A stretch of DNA of 64,000 bases from Psychrobacter jeotgali (GCF_904846315.1 NZ_CAJHAF010000001.1:1736001-1800000), one strand, 5' to 3'; numbered from the stretch's first letter, positions 54,390 through 64,000 are shown. Notes: generated by a model from the sequence alone, not told the origin. Program-made: numbers and translations.

Positions 54390-56297
54390 CTACATCGCTG
54401 GTAAGGGTGGTGGCGTAGAGCCTGTAGTCTTAACATCGTCTTTTGATAAGTTCACTTCGTTAGGCTGATAGACTCTAGGTGGACGAGGTTCTTCTCCCGC
54501 TAAGATATCTTGCAGCTGATCACGATCAATCGTTTCCCACTTCATAAGTGCATCAACCATGGCATGCATCTTATCTTGGTTACCTTCGATCAGTTCGCGA
54601 GCGATATCATACTGCTCTTCTAGCATCCGGCGTACTTCTTCATCAACCTTTTGCTGCGTAGCTTCTGAGATAGTACGACCGCCACCACCAAAATAACCCT
54701 GCGAGCTGTCATCGTCTTCGTAGACCATGATACCTAATGCATCTGACATGCCATACTTAGTAACCATAGCACGCGCCATTTTAGTTGCTCGCTCAAAGTC
54801 ATTTGAGGCACCCGTCGACATCTGATTGATAAATACCTCTTCAGCAATACGACCACCGAATAAGATTGCAATGTCGCTAAGCATTTTTGACTTATTCATA
54901 CTAGTTTGATCGTGCTCAGGCAACTGCCAAGTGACACCAAGAGCAAAACCGCGCGGCATAATAGTAACCTTATGCACCGGATCCGTACCTGGCAGCAACT
55001 CAGCGACTAGCGCATGTCCTGCTTCATGATAAGCAGTGGCACGGCGCTCTTCTTCACGGATAACCATCGATTTGCGTTCAGGGCCCATATAGAGCTTGTC
55101 TTTAGCATCTTCAAAGTCATTCATATCAACGCTGCGCTTGTTACGGCGAGCCGCAAATAATGCCGCTTCGTTCACAAGGTTAGCCAACTGGGCACCGCTA
55201 AATCCTGGAGTACCACGAGCTAACGCATGGGCATCAACGCCGATAGTATTAGGCAGCTTTCTCAAATGTACTTTTAAAATCTGCTCACGACCTTTAATAT
55301 CCGGCAAGCCTACTTGTACTTGACGGTCAAAACGTCCTGGGCGCAATAAGGCTTTATCCAGTACGTCAGCGCGGTTAGTCGCAGCTATTACGATAACGCC
55401 TTCGTTACCTTCAAAACCATCCATTTCAACCAATAACTGGTTCAATGTCTGTTCACGCTCATCGTTACCGCCGCCCATACCTGAGCCGCGATGACGACCT
55501 ACTGCATCAATCTCATCAATAAAGATGATACAAGGAGCACTTTTCTTCGCTTGCTCAAACATGTCGCGCACACGTGATGCACCGACACCTACGAACATTT
55601 CAACGAAATCAGAACCTGAGATTGAGAAGAAAGGTACTTTTGCTTCACCAGCAATCGCTCTTGCTAGTAGTGTTTTACCCGTACCCGGCGGACCTACCAT
55701 CAAGATACCACGTGGAATAGTCGCTCCAAGCTTAGTAAATTTGTCAGGGTCTCGTAAGAACTCGACCACTTCTACGACTTCTTCTTTGGCTTCTTCACAA
55801 CCAGCGACGTCTTCAAAATTAACATTAATCTGATCTTCAGTAAGCATCTTAGCTTTTGATTTACCAAAGCTCATTGGCCCACCGCCTTTACCACCGGCGC
55901 CGCCTTGCATATTACGCATAAAGAATAAAAACAGACCAATAATCAGCAGAATTGGGAAGCTGGCAATTAGTAATTGCATCAATACACTTTGACGTTTAGG
56001 GGCAGTACCTACCACCTCAACTTGATTTTCACGCAGCAATGGCATGAGCTGTTCATCGGCTACAGCAGGCCTAACGGTCTCAAAAGTTGAGCCATTTTTC
56101 TTTTCACCGGTGATTTGCTCTCCGTCGATTTCAACGCTGGCTACCTGATTTTCAGACACTGCGGTCACAAATTCAGAATAGTTAAGGTTATCCGGCTCCG
56201 ATGACTGATCAAAGCCGCTAAATACCAGCACCAAAATGCCGATTACCACCAGCCACAATAAGGTATTTTTTACCATGTCGCTCACAAGTTTTCCCAT
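54390..56297 (-). CDS. ftsH: ATP-dependent zinc metalloprotease FtsH
   Basis: FtsH is the membrane AAA+ protease that degrades misfolded membrane proteins and short-lived regulators such as LpxC. Two transmembrane helices (about 12-28 and 106-126) flank a periplasmic domain. Walker A GPPGTGKT (202-209), the Walker B/SRH segment and the protease HEAGH (424-428) follow, with a Pro-rich C-terminal tail. ATG 56297 is used; an in-frame ATG at 56276 starts [11 protein letters not shown] and aligns with E. coli. The length is 635 aa. Confidence 0.97.
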   Translation of the reverse strand: MGKLVSDMVKNTLLWLVVIGILVLVFSGFDQSSEPDNLNYSEFVTAVSENQVASVEIDGEQITGEKKNGSTFETVRPAVADEQLMPLLRENQVEVVGTAPKRQSVLMQLLIASFPILLIIGLFLFFMRNMQGGAGGKGGGPMSFGKSKAKMLTEDQINVNFEDVAGCEEAKEEVVEVVEFLRDPDKFTKLGATIPRGILMVGPPGTGKTLLARAIAGEAKVPFFSISGSDFVEMFVGVGASRVRDMFEQAKKSAPCIIFIDEIDAVGRHRGSGMGGGNDEREQTLNQLLVEMDGFEGNEGVIVIAATNRADVLDKALLRPGRFDRQVQVGLPDIKGREQILKVHLRKLPNTIGVDAHALARGTPGFSGAQLANLVNEAALFAARRNKRSVDMNDFEDAKDKLYMGPERKSMVIREEERRATAYHEAGHALVAELLPGTDPVHKVTIMPRGFALGVTWQLPEHDQTSMNKSKMLSDIAILFGGRIAEEVFINQMSTGASNDFERATKMARAMVTKYGMSDALGIMVYEDDDSSQGYFGGGGRTISEATQQKVDEEVRRMLEEQYDIARELIEGNQDKMHAMVDALMKWETIDRDQLQDILAGEEPRPPRVYQPNEVNLSKDDVKTTGSTPPPLPAM

Positions 56298-56708
56298 CCC
56301 TTACTTATTGGTGTGTTTACTAAACACGTGACGTCTATCAGCATATTACTCACCCTTTATCGCTATCTGTCTGTTGTAGGGGCCACTGATACTATCATTC
56401 TCATAACAGAAAAGATAATAATGAAGCGGTTACCAAAAAAGAAAGATATCGTAATCTATAAGTTAGCAATAAACGGTTAAGCTTATAAAAGCTTAGTATT
56501 AGACGACTTTGCTCAAAGCTGTTGTTTGTTTAATACAATTGATTCTAAACAAAGTTAATATAACATGATATGTGGTTTTAACCTGTATAATTCAAGCATA
56601 ATATGCTTTTATTCAGTTAACAACTGTATTTAAGCTTGCAGCATATCGTAGAGAGCTTAAATTATTGTTGTTCAACTGATTGTCGTCATAAGCTTTTGAA
56701 TAATCAAG
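56298..56708 (-). other. rlmE-ftsH intergenic region
   Basis: This 411-bp AT-rich spacer between rlmE and ftsH (both on the reverse strand) probably holds an ftsH promoter. I could not identify a convincing sigma70 or sigma32 site in it, and see no gene. Confidence 0.45.
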
Positions 56709-57341
56709 CTATTTTATAGCTATCCAAAATATCTCTTTTGAACGCGGACGTGATGCTCCAGGCTTAATACTACGAATTTTACTAAAATCAGCCTGCATTT
56801 GCTTACGTAATTCTTGAGTGCCTTCGCCTTGAAACACTTTCATAATAAGCGCGCCACCTTCTGGTAAGGTAGCTAGAGCAAAGTCTACCGCCAGCTCGCA
56901 TAGATAAATCATGCGTGGTTGATCCACAGCGCTGTTACCGGAGGTATTAGGAGCCATATCAGATAGCACCACATCTACCTGCCTATCGCCTACCTCTGCC
57001 ATAATGCTATCGAAAACTTCGGCCTCACGAAAATCGCCCTGAATAAACGTGACATCAGCTAAGGCGTCCATAGGTAAGATATCAGAGGCGATTAGCACTC
57101 CTTGCTCACCCACTAGCCTGCTCGCCACTTGTGACCAACTACCAGGCGCACTGCCTAAATCAACTACGGTCATCCCTTTATTGATAAGATTGGTTTTCTC
57201 ATTGATCTCGAGTAGCTTATAAGCTGCACGCGCTCGGTAGCCATCCTTGTGTGCTTGTTTTACATAATGATCATCAATATGCTCTTTCATCCAAGCGCGG
57301 CTACTCTTTGACAACTTTTTATTTTCAATACGGGTGGCCAA
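56709..57341 (-). CDS. rlmE: 23S rRNA 2'-O-methyltransferase RlmE (FtsJ)
   Basis: RlmE methylates the ribose of U2552 in 23S rRNA. The SAM motif VVDLGSAPGSWSQVA and the catalytic region DVVLSDMAPNTSGN with its K-D-K-E tetrad (e.g. MKVFQGEG, SRPRSKEIFW) are present. The start is TTG 57341, backed by AGGAG 7 bp upstream; the 210-aa length matches E. coli (209). It is divergent from yhbY, the conserved order yhbY / rlmE-ftsH. Confidence 0.96.
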   Translation of the reverse strand: MATRIENKKLSKSSRAWMKEHIDDHYVKQAHKDGYRARAAYKLLEINEKTNLINKGMTVVDLGSAPGSWSQVASRLVGEQGVLIASDILPMDALADVTFIQGDFREAEVFDSIMAEVGDRQVDVVLSDMAPNTSGNSAVDQPRMIYLCELAVDFALATLPEGGALIMKVFQGEGTQELRKQMQADFSKIRSIKPGASRPRSKEIFWIAIK

Positions 57342-57614
57342 AAATATGCTCCTATTAGCGGTTATCTTATTCAGTATTTCTATGACAGTATTTAGCGCTA
57401 TGTTTAAAGTGGATTAGCTTAACTCCTCTATGAGCTGTTTGTTAAGCTAAGGCGCATTTATAAGGTGTTAAAACCAGCAGTTTAACATTTTCATCACCTA
57501 ATTTTGTATAAAACCCTACTGATTACAAGCAAGTTGAACGCAAATTACTTATAATATGAGTTAACTTTTTTAATAAATGTTCATCCACTCATATTTTAAA
57601 TGCTTAGGAATTTT

Positions 57615-57926
57615 ATGGAACTTGATAACGCTACAATTAAACGCTTAAAAGGTATTGGTCATGAGCTCAAGCCTATCGTTATGATAGGGAGCAATGGTAT
57701 CACTCCTGCTATCACTGAAGAGATTGACCGAGCTTTGAATGATCATGAGCTGATTAAAGTAAAACTACCAGCCGGTAGTAAGCATGATCGCGACTTAGTT
57801 AGCACTGAGCTTGCTACTACTGCTAACGCTAACGTGATTCATACTATTGGACGTATGGCATTATTACTACGCCAAAACCCAAATGCTAACCCTAAACTAT
57901 CGAACTTAATACGTCATGCTCAATAA
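57615..57926 (+). CDS. yhbY: ribosome assembly RNA-binding protein YhbY
   Basis: The 103-aa protein carries the CRS1/YhbY (CRM) RNA-binding domain: LKGIGHELKPIVMIGSNGIT with the GxxG loop, ALNDHELIKVKLPAG and LLLRQNPNAN. YhbY associates with pre-50S subunits. ATG 57615 is chosen because taggaa lies 4 bp upstream and the family starts here; ATG 57600 adds five residues. It is divergent from rlmE. Confidence 0.95.
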   Translation: MELDNATIKRLKGIGHELKPIVMIGSNGITPAITEEIDRALNDHELIKVKLPAGSKHDRDLVSTELATTANANVIHTIGRMALLLRQNPNANPKLSNLIRHAQ

Positions 57927-57972
57927 CTATAGGGGATAAACTCTATTAGACAACCTATGAGCAATAGTTAAT

Positions 57973-58005
57973 AAAAGCCGCATGGCATTATGACATGCGG
58001 CTTTT
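57973..58005 (+). terminator. terminator after yhbY
   Basis: A perfect 12-bp stem, aaaagccgcatg / catgcggctttt, around a 9-nt loop, lies about 47 bp after the stop. Confidence 0.9.
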
Positions 58006-58124
58006 ATGTTGCTGCCGAATACTCTATTAAGGCACCAGCATCGCTTTTCAATGTTTAATATTTTTATCTATACGTTTAAACTAATCTATTACTAGTCAAT
58101 TATCTCTATTAGGTCACCTTTCTT

Positions 58125-58913
58125 ATGAGCCAGCTATTTAACCTACAATTGGCGACCAATACTTTGTTAGCGGATGCTCAACAGCTTGGTGTCGCTATAG
58201 AGCAGCTCCAAAAAATTGAGGTTCGAGTTAAAGCAGCAGTTGTACTGCAGCCAAAAGCAAAGTTGCAGCTGCACTACAGTATAAAGCTGCCATGCCTGAC
58301 TTTAGCTACGCAATTAGATTGGCCTACTTGGGAGCTTAATCAAGTAGTGTTTACTGATTATTTATGGGAGCGTACGTGCCTTGAATGCTTCATAGCTGGC
58401 GACCTTTTAGATGCCCAGCAACCATCAAGCTATATTGAGCTTAATGCCTGCCCCAATGGACGATATGCACTTTACAAGTTTGACAATTATCGGACACCAG
58501 CTTCATTGCCGCCCAGACCTTTACTTAGAGCAACCGAAAACCTTTATGCCGCCATTACTTGGACCAATATTCCAATAGATGCCAATCTATCATCAAATCT
58601 TTATGGTACAGCAGCTAAGTTAGCGCCACCTTCTAAACTTATCAACTCTGCTAAGACGATAACAACCGCTACTTTTATGGCAGCTTATCACTATAAGCGA
58701 AGCTTTGAGTTGCCCCTAGACCAACTAAACTCTGAGCCGTTTAATAATGATAACTCTAAAGTTTTTGGTATTAGCAAGCTACAGCCTTGTGTCATTTTAA
58801 AGTTCGGTGCAATCAACTTATACTTTGCCAGTGCTCACCCTCACCCACCTGACTTTCATCAACGCCACTATTGGTCTCATGTTGATGATCGACAAATAAT
58901 CAGCTACCACTGA
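58125..58913 (+). CDS. DOMON-like domain protein
   Basis: The 262-aa protein shows the DOMON-like/CBM9-type pattern: LWERTCLECFIAGDL, YIELNACPNGRYALYKFDNYR, and a late HPHPPDFHQRHYW segment. It lacks a signal peptide, so a cytoplasmic ligand-binding role is more likely than secretion; DOMON folds bind haem or sugars, but no ligand residues can be named. The Asn-rich middle (about 210-220) is a probable loop. It converges on the CHAP-like gene with a shared terminator. Confidence 0.78.
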   Translation: MSQLFNLQLATNTLLADAQQLGVAIEQLQKIEVRVKAAVVLQPKAKLQLHYSIKLPCLTLATQLDWPTWELNQVVFTDYLWERTCLECFIAGDLLDAQQPSSYIELNACPNGRYALYKFDNYRTPASLPPRPLLRATENLYAAITWTNIPIDANLSSNLYGTAAKLAPPSKLINSAKTITTATFMAAYHYKRSFELPLDQLNSEPFNNDNSKVFGISKLQPCVILKFGAINLYFASAHPHPPDFHQRHYWSHVDDRQIISYH

Positions 58914-58943
58914 GCAATTTCAAAAATGTATCACTTCATATAA

Positions 58944-58979
58944 AAACCCAGCAATATCATAAAGACTATTGCTGGGTTT
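58944..58979. terminator. terminator between convergent DOMON-like and CHAP-like genes
   Basis: A perfect 12-bp stem, aaacccagcaat / attgctgggttt, with a 12-nt loop, lies 30 bp after the DOMON-like stop and 44 bp after the opposing stop. Confidence 0.85.
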
Positions 58980-59023
58980 GGATAACACTATAAAAAAGTA
59001 GTGTTTAAATAAGCTTGGCTGTA

Positions 59024-59746
59024 TTACTCTGCCATAGCAAGATAAATACCGCGATCTGAAGCGTCATCAACGTATTGTGAATCGCGCCATGTGGTATAGC
59101 TATGAACACCACTATAAGGGCTGATACTTCTTTGACGGAAGTCAGATACCCAATCATTACCATCAAAAATTTGGATATGCCCATGAGGACGGTTTGATGA
59201 GCGGTTATAGACTACGACATCACCAATCTGTGGTGGGGTATCGTTACTAATCTTAGTAAAGCCTGCTTGGGCAAGTGTGCCGCGAGAAGCATACTGATAA
59301 GCTGAAGGGTTAGGCGTAAATTCATAACCAGCGGACTGTAGCGCTTTACGTACATAGCGAGCGCAGTAGCCAGAACTTCTAGATAAAGCTGCGCGTGATG
59401 CACGCATTGCTGCAATAGCGGGCGCAGAATTACTATCTGGAGCCTTGCTTGCTTGCTGTTGACGCTCATATGATAAACGGCTAGTTAAATTTGCGAGCTG
59501 ATATTCTTTTTGTTTGGCATGAGCGCTTAGGTTATCAATAGCTTGACTGATCTCGTCATTGCTAGAAACATAAGCACCGCTATTGGTGCTATAAATATTA
59601 CGGCTAGAACCATAATTAGTAGCAGCCGAGCTATTAGTTATCGTATGACTCAAGGTATTATTTGGTTGAAAGGTCGTTTCGACAGCACCACTCGTTTGTG
59701 CTATGCCCATTCCCAGTACTGACAAAATTAATAAAGCTTGTTTCAT
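59024..59746 (-). CDS. secreted CHAP/NlpC-P60-like cysteine amidase candidate
   Basis: From ATG 59746 (AGGT upstream) the product is 240 aa. A signal peptide (about 1-20, cleavage near SGA/VE) is followed by a Ser/Asn-rich linker and a helical segment (about 60-100). The C-terminal papain-like domain has candidate catalytic C128 in GYCARYVRKAL and H190 in PHGHIQIFDG, with QIGDVVVYN between, as in CHAP and NlpC/P60 amidases. Peptidoglycan hydrolysis in the periplasm is the likely activity. The frame also extends to 59785, but the signal peptide then loses its usual position. Confidence 0.78.
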   Translation of the reverse strand: MKQALLILSVLGMGIAQTSGAVETTFQPNNTLSHTITNSSAATNYGSSRNIYSTNSGAYVSSNDEISQAIDNLSAHAKQKEYQLANLTSRLSYERQQQASKAPDSNSAPAIAAMRASRAALSRSSGYCARYVRKALQSAGYEFTPNPSAYQYASRGTLAQAGFTKISNDTPPQIGDVVVYNRSSNRPHGHIQIFDGNDWVSDFRQRSISPYSGVHSYTTWRDSQYVDDASDRGIYLAMAE

Positions 59747-60017
59747 AAATTTACTACCTATTGTTAATACAAGTTTGCTTGTCATCCATGACAGGCATTA
59801 ATTAATTTAGAGGAGATGACCATTAATAAATCGTGATAAAATCCTAAATATTATAGCTAACGCTTTAGTCTGTAGTATTCAACACTGACAGTATTATCAG
59901 TTTCGTTGTTTACCTCGTAAATCGTTTGCTCTACCTTAATAACTAAAGGCTTTCCTTTCTAACTATCTCTCTATCTGTTTGGTATACCCGCTAGTAGTTG
60001 ATCAACGAGTAATTAAA

Positions 60018-60533
60018 ATGGCTAAAAAACAACCTAATCGTCTTGCTAAACTTATCGACCATCAAGCTTTTGCTGGTAGCGCTCTGCCTCAAAGCTTAAG
60101 TGACGATATGCGCTGTTATCTGCAAGCTACCAAAGAGGTGAAAACCATACTAGTAGACTGCCTACCAGAAGAGATTCTCAATAGCTGCTTAGTTGTAGGC
60201 TTGACCGCCGAACAACTAACTCTCAGCGTAAGCTCTGTAACAGCAGCTAACCATATTCGTTACTTACAAAACGCTTACTTGCAGATTTTAAGAGAGCAGT
60301 CCTTTACATTTAAACAACTCAAGCAAATTCGCATCGTGGTAACAAATACTTCTACTAACTATCCAAAAAACTCAGAACAATCAGCTGGGTCAATAAATGC
60401 TTTAGAACCTCATAAAGCCAATAACAATCAGGCTCTTAGCCAAAACACAAAGCGGACTATAGCACAGGCTGCAGAGCATGTCACCACTGATAAAAACCTA
60501 CAAAATGCTATTTTAAGACTGATAAAAGACTAA
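60018..60533 (+). CDS. DUF721 / DciA-like protein
   Basis: The 171-aa protein has a KH-like DUF721 domain (about residues 35-105: EEILNSCLVVGLTAEQLTLSV) and a helical, polar C-terminus. DciA proteins load the replicative helicase DnaB where DnaC is absent, which is the usual state in this lineage. ATG 60018 is preferred because it starts MAKKQPNRLAK; an in-frame TTG at 59979 is less likely. Its nearness to lpxC and ftsZ is consistent with the place of DUF721 genes near secA/lpxC in related genomes. Confidence 0.75.
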   Translation: MAKKQPNRLAKLIDHQAFAGSALPQSLSDDMRCYLQATKEVKTILVDCLPEEILNSCLVVGLTAEQLTLSVSSVTAANHIRYLQNAYLQILREQSFTFKQLKQIRIVVTNTSTNYPKNSEQSAGSINALEPHKANNNQALSQNTKRTIAQAAEHVTTDKNLQNAILRLIKD

Positions 60534-60623
60534 AAATAAACATATTACAATGTAAACTTACGTAAATAAAAGCCTAAAATGTCTAAAAATTTAGATGAAA
60601 TCTGCTCGAACTCATAACAAAAA

Positions 60624-60674
60624 AAATCGTTGTGCGCTTATATCCAAAATATGAATATAAGCGCACAACGATTT
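60624..60674. terminator. strong bidirectional hairpin between dciA-like gene and lpxC
   Basis: A perfect 20-bp stem, starting aaatcgttgtgcgcttatat, has an 11-nt loop. It lies about 90 bp after the dciA-like stop and ~150 bp after the lpxC stop, with A and T runs at the flanks. Confidence 0.85.
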
Positions 60675-60823
60675 CTTAATTGGCGATAGCCTTTTTATTC
60701 TCTTGCCTGCGAAGAATAGCTTTTCTATAACAGATTATAAATTTCTAATTAAATTAGTTCTAAGGGGTACTAGCCTATGTAATATTACGTAAATGTTGCG
60801 ATACATCATGTATATTCGTGTAT

Positions 60824-61741
60824 TTATCCTTCAACAGCCAAACCAAAAGCTGGTTGATATTCGATAGGACAAGTTACATTGTCATCAAATGTTACAATTT
60901 CAAAGTTATTAGGATCTGATAAGACCTCTCTAACCAATAAATTATTTAAAGCATGTCCTGATTTATAAGCATTAAAACGGCCTAATAAAGGATATCCAAT
61001 TAAATATAAATCCCCTAGAGCATCTAATATTTTATGACGTACAAACTCATCAGCATAACGTAGGCCTTCAGCATTTAACACCCGACTCTCATCAACAACA
61101 ATGGCGTTCTCCATACTACCGCCTAGTGCTAAATTATTCCGGCGTAGCGTTTCAATATCTTGTAAAAATCCAAAGGTACGCGCTTCACTCAATTGTTCTA
61201 TAAAGTTTTGCGTAGAAAACTGCAGCTGAGCATGTTGGAAGTCTTTATCAAACGCAGGATGATCAAAATCAATCTCAAAGTTTAATTCAAAACCATCGTA
61301 AGGCCGTAGCTCCGCCCATTTGTCATCAACATTCACTCGGACTGGGCGCACAATTCGTAAAAACTTCTTAGGGGCATCTTGCTCATACAATCCAGCTTGC
61401 AATAGCAAGCCAACAAATGGCGAGGCACTACCATCCATAATAGGAATCTCACTCGCAGAGACACGAATCAATAGATTATCGATACCTAGTCCTGCGATGG
61501 CACTTAATAAATGCTCAACCGTACCGACACGAGTTCCACCAAACACTAGATTTGATGACATCATAGTATCTTGTACTAAAAATGCATTAGCAGGTACAGG
61601 TGCACTACCAGGAATATCAGAGCGCTCAAAGACGATTCCAGTGTCTACAGGCTGGGGGTAAAATTCTAGATCAACAGGTTCACCACTATGCAGACCGGTA
61701 CCGGTTACCGTAATCGCTTTTTTTATAGTACGTTGGTTCAT
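60824..61741 (-). CDS. lpxC: UDP-3-O-acyl-N-acetylglucosamine deacetylase LpxC
   Basis: LpxC is the committed, Zn-dependent step of lipid A synthesis. The opening [13 protein letters not shown] is typical, and the ligands H77 (VEHLLSA), H236 and D240 (HKILDALGD) and the catalytic H263 ([10 protein letters not shown]) are intact. The length is 305 aa. It closes the dcw cluster after ftsZ, on the same strand. Protein turnover by FtsH, also encoded here, is the known control of LpxC in E. coli. Confidence 0.97.
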   Translation of the reverse strand: MNQRTIKKAITVTGTGLHSGEPVDLEFYPQPVDTGIVFERSDIPGSAPVPANAFLVQDTMMSSNLVFGGTRVGTVEHLLSAIAGLGIDNLLIRVSASEIPIMDGSASPFVGLLLQAGLYEQDAPKKFLRIVRPVRVNVDDKWAELRPYDGFELNFEIDFDHPAFDKDFQHAQLQFSTQNFIEQLSEARTFGFLQDIETLRRNNLALGGSMENAIVVDESRVLNAEGLRYADEFVRHKILDALGDLYLIGYPLLGRFNAYKSGHALNNLLVREVLSDPNNFEIVTFDDNVTCPIEYQPAFGLAVEG

Positions 61742-62149
61742 GGCTGTTTTCTCACATATTTTGTTACAATTACCCTAGTGTACCATTAGCTCCCTTTATT
61801 CGCTAGCAGCAAAATAGTTAAAATACCAATACTGTATATTGATAAAAATCATTATATGCTCAATTATAATAAGTTTTATTTACAAACTTAGATTAAAAAA
61901 AACGAGCTAAATGTTCAATTATCAATAATTAAATTCCTTTGAAGCCATATACAGTCTTTGTTTAACAACTTTAGATTAAGGAGATAAGCAATAAAAAAGC
62001 CAGCGCAAATACGCCGGCTTCTTAAAAGAATGGTTAGCTTTATTAAAATAAGTTTGACACTTTTTTAACTACTAATAAAAAATTTAGATACTTAAAAGTA
62101 AACCTATAAAATTTAGTAATGCAAATGTTGATTTATTTCTAAAAAGCAT
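61742..62149 (-). other. ftsZ-lpxC intergenic region
   Basis: This 408-bp AT-rich spacer contains the ftsZ terminator at 61997-62020. lpxC therefore probably has its own promoter in the stretch 61742-61990. No open frame of note was seen. Confidence 0.5.
61997..62020 (-). terminator. terminator of ftsZ
   Basis: aagccagcg / cgccggctt, with one mismatch and a 6-nt loop, is followed by T6 on the reverse strand, about 130 bp after the stop. Confidence 0.82.
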
Positions 62150-63331
62150 TTACTTATTTTGTTGGCGTTTTAAGTAATCTTGAATACTATTAGTTTTAGT
62201 CTGCGGCTGCTCTTTCACCGGTTCTGGACGAGTGACATTATCTTGGGATCTCTGCGTCTGTTTGTTAAGCGCACTGGTATGCAAGTTAGGGTCTACCGCT
62301 TGCGTACTAGTAACCGAAGGCACAGGCTGCTCTTCCACTGGCTCGCCGGCATGCTCGTCTAAAGTTAGACCGGTAGCAATAACCGTCACATGCAGATCGT
62401 CTCCCATCTTCTCATCGATAACAGAACCATAAAATATATTGGCGTCGTCAATGTCAGTAATCTCATCGACTATACCACTGATTTTACTCAACTCATCTAA
62501 TGATAGCGATTCAGATGAGATCACGTTCACTAGTAAGCCTTTAGCGTTTTCTAAACGTAAATCATCGAGCAGTGGTGAGCGGATGGCCTTTTCTGTTGCT
62601 TGACGGGCACGGTCATCACCGCTTGCACGGCCAATACCCATCATTGCATGACCTTTAGCAGTCATAGCAGTACGAATATCGTTGAAGTCAATATTAATCA
62701 TACCTTCGCTTGCAATGGTCTCAGCGATACCTTGAACCGCATGCAGCAAAACATCATCAGCTTTTTTGAAAGCGTCTTGCATGGAGATATTACCATAGAC
62801 ACTCATAAGCTTATCATTAGGAATAGTAATGATTGAATCAACAAAATTGGTCAATTGTTCAATCCCCGCTTTAGCAGACTTGATACGTTTACCCCCTTCA
62901 AACTTGAAAGGAGTAGTAACTACCGCTACGGTGAGCACTTCCATCTCTTTGGCAATACGAGCTACTACTGGAGCTGCGCCTGTACCAGTACCGCCACCCA
63001 TACCAGCAGTAATAAAGACCATGTCTGAATCTTTGAGTAACTCGCGGATAGCCTCTTCTTCACTTTCCGCCGCTTCACGACCAACCTCAGGATTAGCACC
63101 CGCTCCTAAGCCACGGTTTGTTTTGGCACCTAGTTGGAGCTTGTGTGGCGCTGTTAGACGATCAAGAGCTTGCTTATCAGTGTTAGCACAGACAAAGGTC
63201 ACGCCTCTAATACCTTGTTGAACCATATGCTCAACAGCGTTACCACCGCCGCCGCCAACGCCAAATACGGTAAAATGGGCTTGGCCGTTGTTATTAGCTT
63301 GAGTGTCATCGGGCATGGTGTATTTTGACAT
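62150..63331 (-). CDS. ftsZ: cell division protein FtsZ
   Basis: FtsZ is the tubulin-like GTPase that forms the Z-ring. The N-terminal VFGVGGGGGNAVEHM and the GTP signature GMGGGTGTG (about 110-118) are intact, as is the NIDFNDIRTAM catalytic T7 loop. A Gln/Pro/Thr-rich linker leads to the C-terminal recruitment peptide (IQDYLKRQQ), a variant of the usual xPxFLRxQ. The length is 393 aa. It follows ftsA by 250 bp on the same strand. Confidence 0.98.
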   Translation of the reverse strand: MSKYTMPDDTQANNNGQAHFTVFGVGGGGGNAVEHMVQQGIRGVTFVCANTDKQALDRLTAPHKLQLGAKTNRGLGAGANPEVGREAAESEEEAIRELLKDSDMVFITAGMGGGTGTGAAPVVARIAKEMEVLTVAVVTTPFKFEGGKRIKSAKAGIEQLTNFVDSIITIPNDKLMSVYGNISMQDAFKKADDVLLHAVQGIAETIASEGMINIDFNDIRTAMTAKGHAMMGIGRASGDDRARQATEKAIRSPLLDDLRLENAKGLLVNVISSESLSLDELSKISGIVDEITDIDDANIFYGSVIDEKMGDDLHVTVIATGLTLDEHAGEPVEEQPVPSVTSTQAVDPNLHTSALNKQTQRSQDNVTRPEPVKEQPQTKTNSIQDYLKRQQNK

Positions 63332-63581
63332 AAAAAAGGTTCTCCAGTTGCAGATAACATAATGATAGATAGGTGATGATGCACTGATCTAACGTGCTAT
63401 CGCTTTACTATAATAAATTTAATTCAATAATTCTTAATAAGTTATATAAATATTTATTACTTATTATGCGCTTTATTCAATTTACATTGTTTATCTTTGC
63501 TACTATTAAAAGTTAGTGTCAGCTTCTAACTTATGCTTAGTATGCCGTAGAAAAATCTAATACTAAGATTTAATAAAGATC

Positions 63582-64000
63582 TTAAAGAATCTTTTTTAGT
63601 AATTGAGTAAAACGTTGACCAACCCCTTTAACACTACCTTTGACGCGACTTTGTTTTATCGCTTCAGGCTCGCTTTGCTCACTGTGACGAAACTGCTCAC
63701 TTTGGCTATATAACAAAGTGCCGAAGGCAGTCTGGTAAACACGATCTTGAACTTGTAGACTTAATTGTTTAAAGGATTCATCATTATCAAAGTGATTATA
63801 AGCACTGATAGCAGGATGAGTGTTAGTCAGTACCACCGGCATTCTAAGTAGTTTTTTAGCAAAGGGTACCATCCCTTTAATAGCACTACCACCCCCTGCC
63901 AGTACCATACCGCGGTCAATATAGCTTAGCAGTTCAGCTTCATGCAAATGTTTTACTACTTCAGTAAACAGTTGCTCATAGCGTGCTTCAATAATTTGTG
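63582..64000 (-). CDS. ftsA: cell division protein FtsA (5' part outside window)
   Basis: The frame is open on the reverse strand from the right edge to the stop at 63582, giving the C-terminal 139 residues. IIEARYEQLF, GMVLAGGGSAIKGM and PAISAYNHFDNDESF match the actin-like 2B subdomain of FtsA. A short basic C-terminal tail (GVGQRFTQLLKKIL) looks like the amphipathic membrane-targeting helix. It precedes ftsZ, as in the dcw cluster. Confidence 0.92.
   Translation of the reverse strand, partial: QIIEARYEQLFTEVVKHLHEAELLSYIDRGMVLAGGGSAIKGMVPFAKKLLRMPVVLTNTHPAISAYNHFDNDESFKQLSLQVQDRVYQTAFGTLLYSQSEQFRHSEQSEPEAIKQSRVKGSVKGVGQRFTQLLKKIL

Noticed and set aside
56298..56708. Sigma32 heat-shock promoter for ftsH
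   Set aside because: A GGCCCCTACA sequence on the reverse strand vaguely resembles the -10, but no CTTGAAA-like -35 is at the correct spacing.
62829..63221. 130-codon open frame on the + strand
   Set aside because: It is antisense to the well-supported ftsZ gene and its translation shows no family features; it is a shadow frame.
1..64000. tRNA, rRNA, CRISPR, prophage or transposase genes
   Set aside because: No tRNA-like folded T-loop/anticodon sequences, regular spacer repeats, or integrase/transposase/phage motifs were seen on reading both strands. A computed scan (tRNAscan-SE, CRISPR finder) would settle this.

Overview
The window looks like ordinary chromosome from a Psychrobacter-type member of the Moraxellaceae (Gammaproteobacteria). 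This rests on gene content and synteny: ffh beside ypjD, rlmE-ftsH-folP with divergent yhbY, ftsA-ftsZ-lpxC, gmk-rpoZ-spoT, recA-recX and sdhE-ygfX. Other supports are the moderately AT-rich base composition, a SpoT whose synthetase half is degenerate, and no visible E. coli-type LexA box at recA. The genus is an inference. I see no prophage, insertion sequence with transposase, CRISPR array, rRNA or tRNA gene.

Layout. 0-9.7 kb: a Rieske/FAD oxidoreductase cut by the left edge, truD, a membrane GGDEF protein, the PHP phosphatase rnm, yciB, yciI, a small membrane protein, mnmC and yjbQ. 9.7-19.6 kb: ubiA with a DUF4112 partner, uppP-rsmJ, tsaB, an ODP-type metallo-beta-lactamase-fold protein, ffh, ypjD and purU. 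19.8-28.2 kb: a large Ig-like lipoprotein, rpmB-rpmG, three small genes of unknown function, rpe, a DUF2805 protein, S-formylglutathione hydrolase and a membrane-anchored C13 peptidase. 28.4-34.7 kb: htpG, catalase, a thioesterase-like protein and ispH. 34.9-48 kb: gmk, rpoZ, spoT, ridA, priA, a CDF metal exporter, unknowns, a CPA2 antiporter and trmB. 48-64 kb: a long AT-rich intergenic region with DnaA boxes, recA-recX, a DUF937 protein, ygfX, sdhE, folP, ftsH, rlmE, yhbY, a DOMON-like protein, a secreted CHAP-like protein, a DciA-like protein, lpxC, ftsZ and the 3' end of ftsA, which runs off the right edge.

Most genes are housekeeping. They serve RNA modification (truD, mnmC, trmB, rlmE, rsmJ, tsaB), envelope and division (uppP, lpxC, ftsZ, ftsA, yciB), secretion and quality control (ffh, ftsH, htpG), stringent response and replication restart (spoT, priA, recA) and cofactor or isoprenoid supply (ubiA, ispH, folP, purU). 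Rho-independent terminators separate many units and are listed individually.

The least expected structure is a pair of ~76-bp dispersed palindromic elements, at 15563-15638 and 53099-53176. They share a 36-nt core (33/36 identical) inside arms that differ between copies but stay self-complementary, including two compensatory changes. Other points of interest are three perfect DnaA boxes upstream of recA, the pseudo-synthetase SpoT, a GGDEF domain with an internal insertion, and an Ig-like lipoprotein ending in an Asp/Asn-rich segment. I found no convincing multi-gene novel system.
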